Source: Hymenobacter norwichensis DSM 15439
Lineage (GTDB): Bacteria; Bacteroidota; Bacteroidia; Cytophagales; Hymenobacteraceae
DNA length: 64,000 nucleotides
Assembly: GCF_000420705.1 (NCBI RefSeq)
Contig: NZ_ATVL01000012.1
Coordinates: 62,001-126,000, forward strand
Reading direction: 5' to 3'
The position numbers were made by a program, and so were the translations under genes. Below the pieces are notes generated by a model. That model saw nothing but the letters and a program-made list of their open reading frames with translations, had not been told where the DNA came from and ran no database searches. Below are positions 63,869 through 64,000 of the stretch, piece by piece (position 1 is the stretch's first letter; each line of letters begins with the position of its first letter).

Positions 63869-64000
63869 TTATTGCTCTGCCAGGTAGTAATTCTGTATTT
63901 TCCATACTGCGTGCTGCTTGATAAAGCGCACTCGGCAGACAACTCCTTCGATTGAATAACCTAGATTATACATCAATGTATCTCTGCCAGAGACTATCTT
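63869..64000 (-). CDS. C-terminal part of an unidentified gene (5' end outside window)
   Basis: A 43-residue open frame enters from the right edge on the minus strand and stops at 63869-63871. Translated part: KIVSGRDTLMYNLGYSIEGV, then VRFIKQHAVWKIQNYYLAEQ. It is AT-richer than neighbouring genes. Too little is visible to name it. The frame stays open through the whole visible stretch and its codons look natural, so I treat it as a real gene end. Confidence 0.5.
   Translation of the reverse strand, partial: KIVSGRDTLMYNLGYSIEGVVCRVRFIKQHAVWKIQNYYLAEQ

Noticed and set aside
1..64000. CRISPR array, tRNA, rRNA, transposase, integrase or prophage genes
   Set aside because: I found no regularly spaced direct repeats, no tRNA-like cloverleaf and no recognisable transposase, integrase or phage structural protein in any open frame.

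Overview
The window looks like chromosome from a GC-rich member of the Bacteroidota, most likely Hymenobacter or a close relative in the Cytophagales. The signs are SusC/TonB-type receptors with carboxypeptidase-like N-terminal domains, LytS-type kinases paired with LytTR regulators, a classical menaquinone (men) gene set, a bacterial deoxyhypusine synthase-like gene, Bacteroidota promoters of the TTG / TAnnTTTG type, and few Shine-Dalgarno sites. It is mostly ordinary housekeeping and accessory sequence. I see no phage, insertion sequence, CRISPR array, tRNA or rRNA. The assignment is inferred from gene content; no database was searched.

Layout. 1-10.5 kb: the end of an unidentified gene, two tandem DUF421 membrane proteins with C-terminal zinc ribbons, a YfcC-like transporter, a GT39-type glycosyltransferase, a half-size EamA transporter, an ElaA-type acetyltransferase, a fatty-acid desaturase, an aldo/keto reductase and a DUF4136 lipoprotein. 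10.5-15.5 kb: a Tat-exported Gfo/Idh/MocA oxidoreductase, a triple-PAS protein with a CZB-like partner, a second aldo/keto reductase and two compositionally different small ORFs. 15.6-25.5 kb: a sensory and envelope block with a TonB-dependent receptor, a TPR-like secreted protein, two LytS/LytTR pairs, a PQQ-type sugar dehydrogenase and an alpha/beta hydrolase. The receptor and the TPR-like gene share a 40-bp upstream element at identical spacing from the -7 box. 25.5-32.3 kb: membrane proteins (one an AT-rich CPBP protease), PEP carboxykinase, an AraC regulator and an FKBP isomerase.

32.4-40.3 kb: menaquinone genes on the minus strand, transcribed as thioesterase, menF, menD, menB and, after an inserted block of DUF1266, DUF1810 and small-protein genes, menE. 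menC, menA and menH are not here. 40.4-48 kb: a histidine phosphatase, pyruvate dehydrogenase E2 with two nearly identical lipoyl domains, a large TonB receptor, HslV and the deoxyhypusine synthase-like protein. 48-56 kb: a DUF3667 protein, a DUF937-OmpA fusion, a back-to-back AraC/SDR cluster, a DUF420/cytochrome-b-like membrane protein and a 2H phosphoesterase. 56-64 kb: an AsmA-like giant, a second desaturase, a one-PAS protein, a DUF2256 mini-protein, a Tat-lipoprotein amidase, a disordered acidic protein, a lipoprotein and the 3' end of an unidentified gene.

Regulatory architecture is the most distinctive part. Convergent and tandem genes are separated by strong, often perfectly palindromic hairpins (50 bp at 6713, 42 bp at 10475, 25-bp arms at 32306). 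There are REP-like GTCATGC...GCATGAC hairpins and a second repeat family built on GAGTAACTGAGTG. The best candidates for new biology are the shared promoter element of the receptor/TPR/LytS/LytTR block, the PAS plus zinc-ligand-less CZB pair, the DUF421-zinc ribbon pair and the deoxyhypusine synthase-like enzyme.
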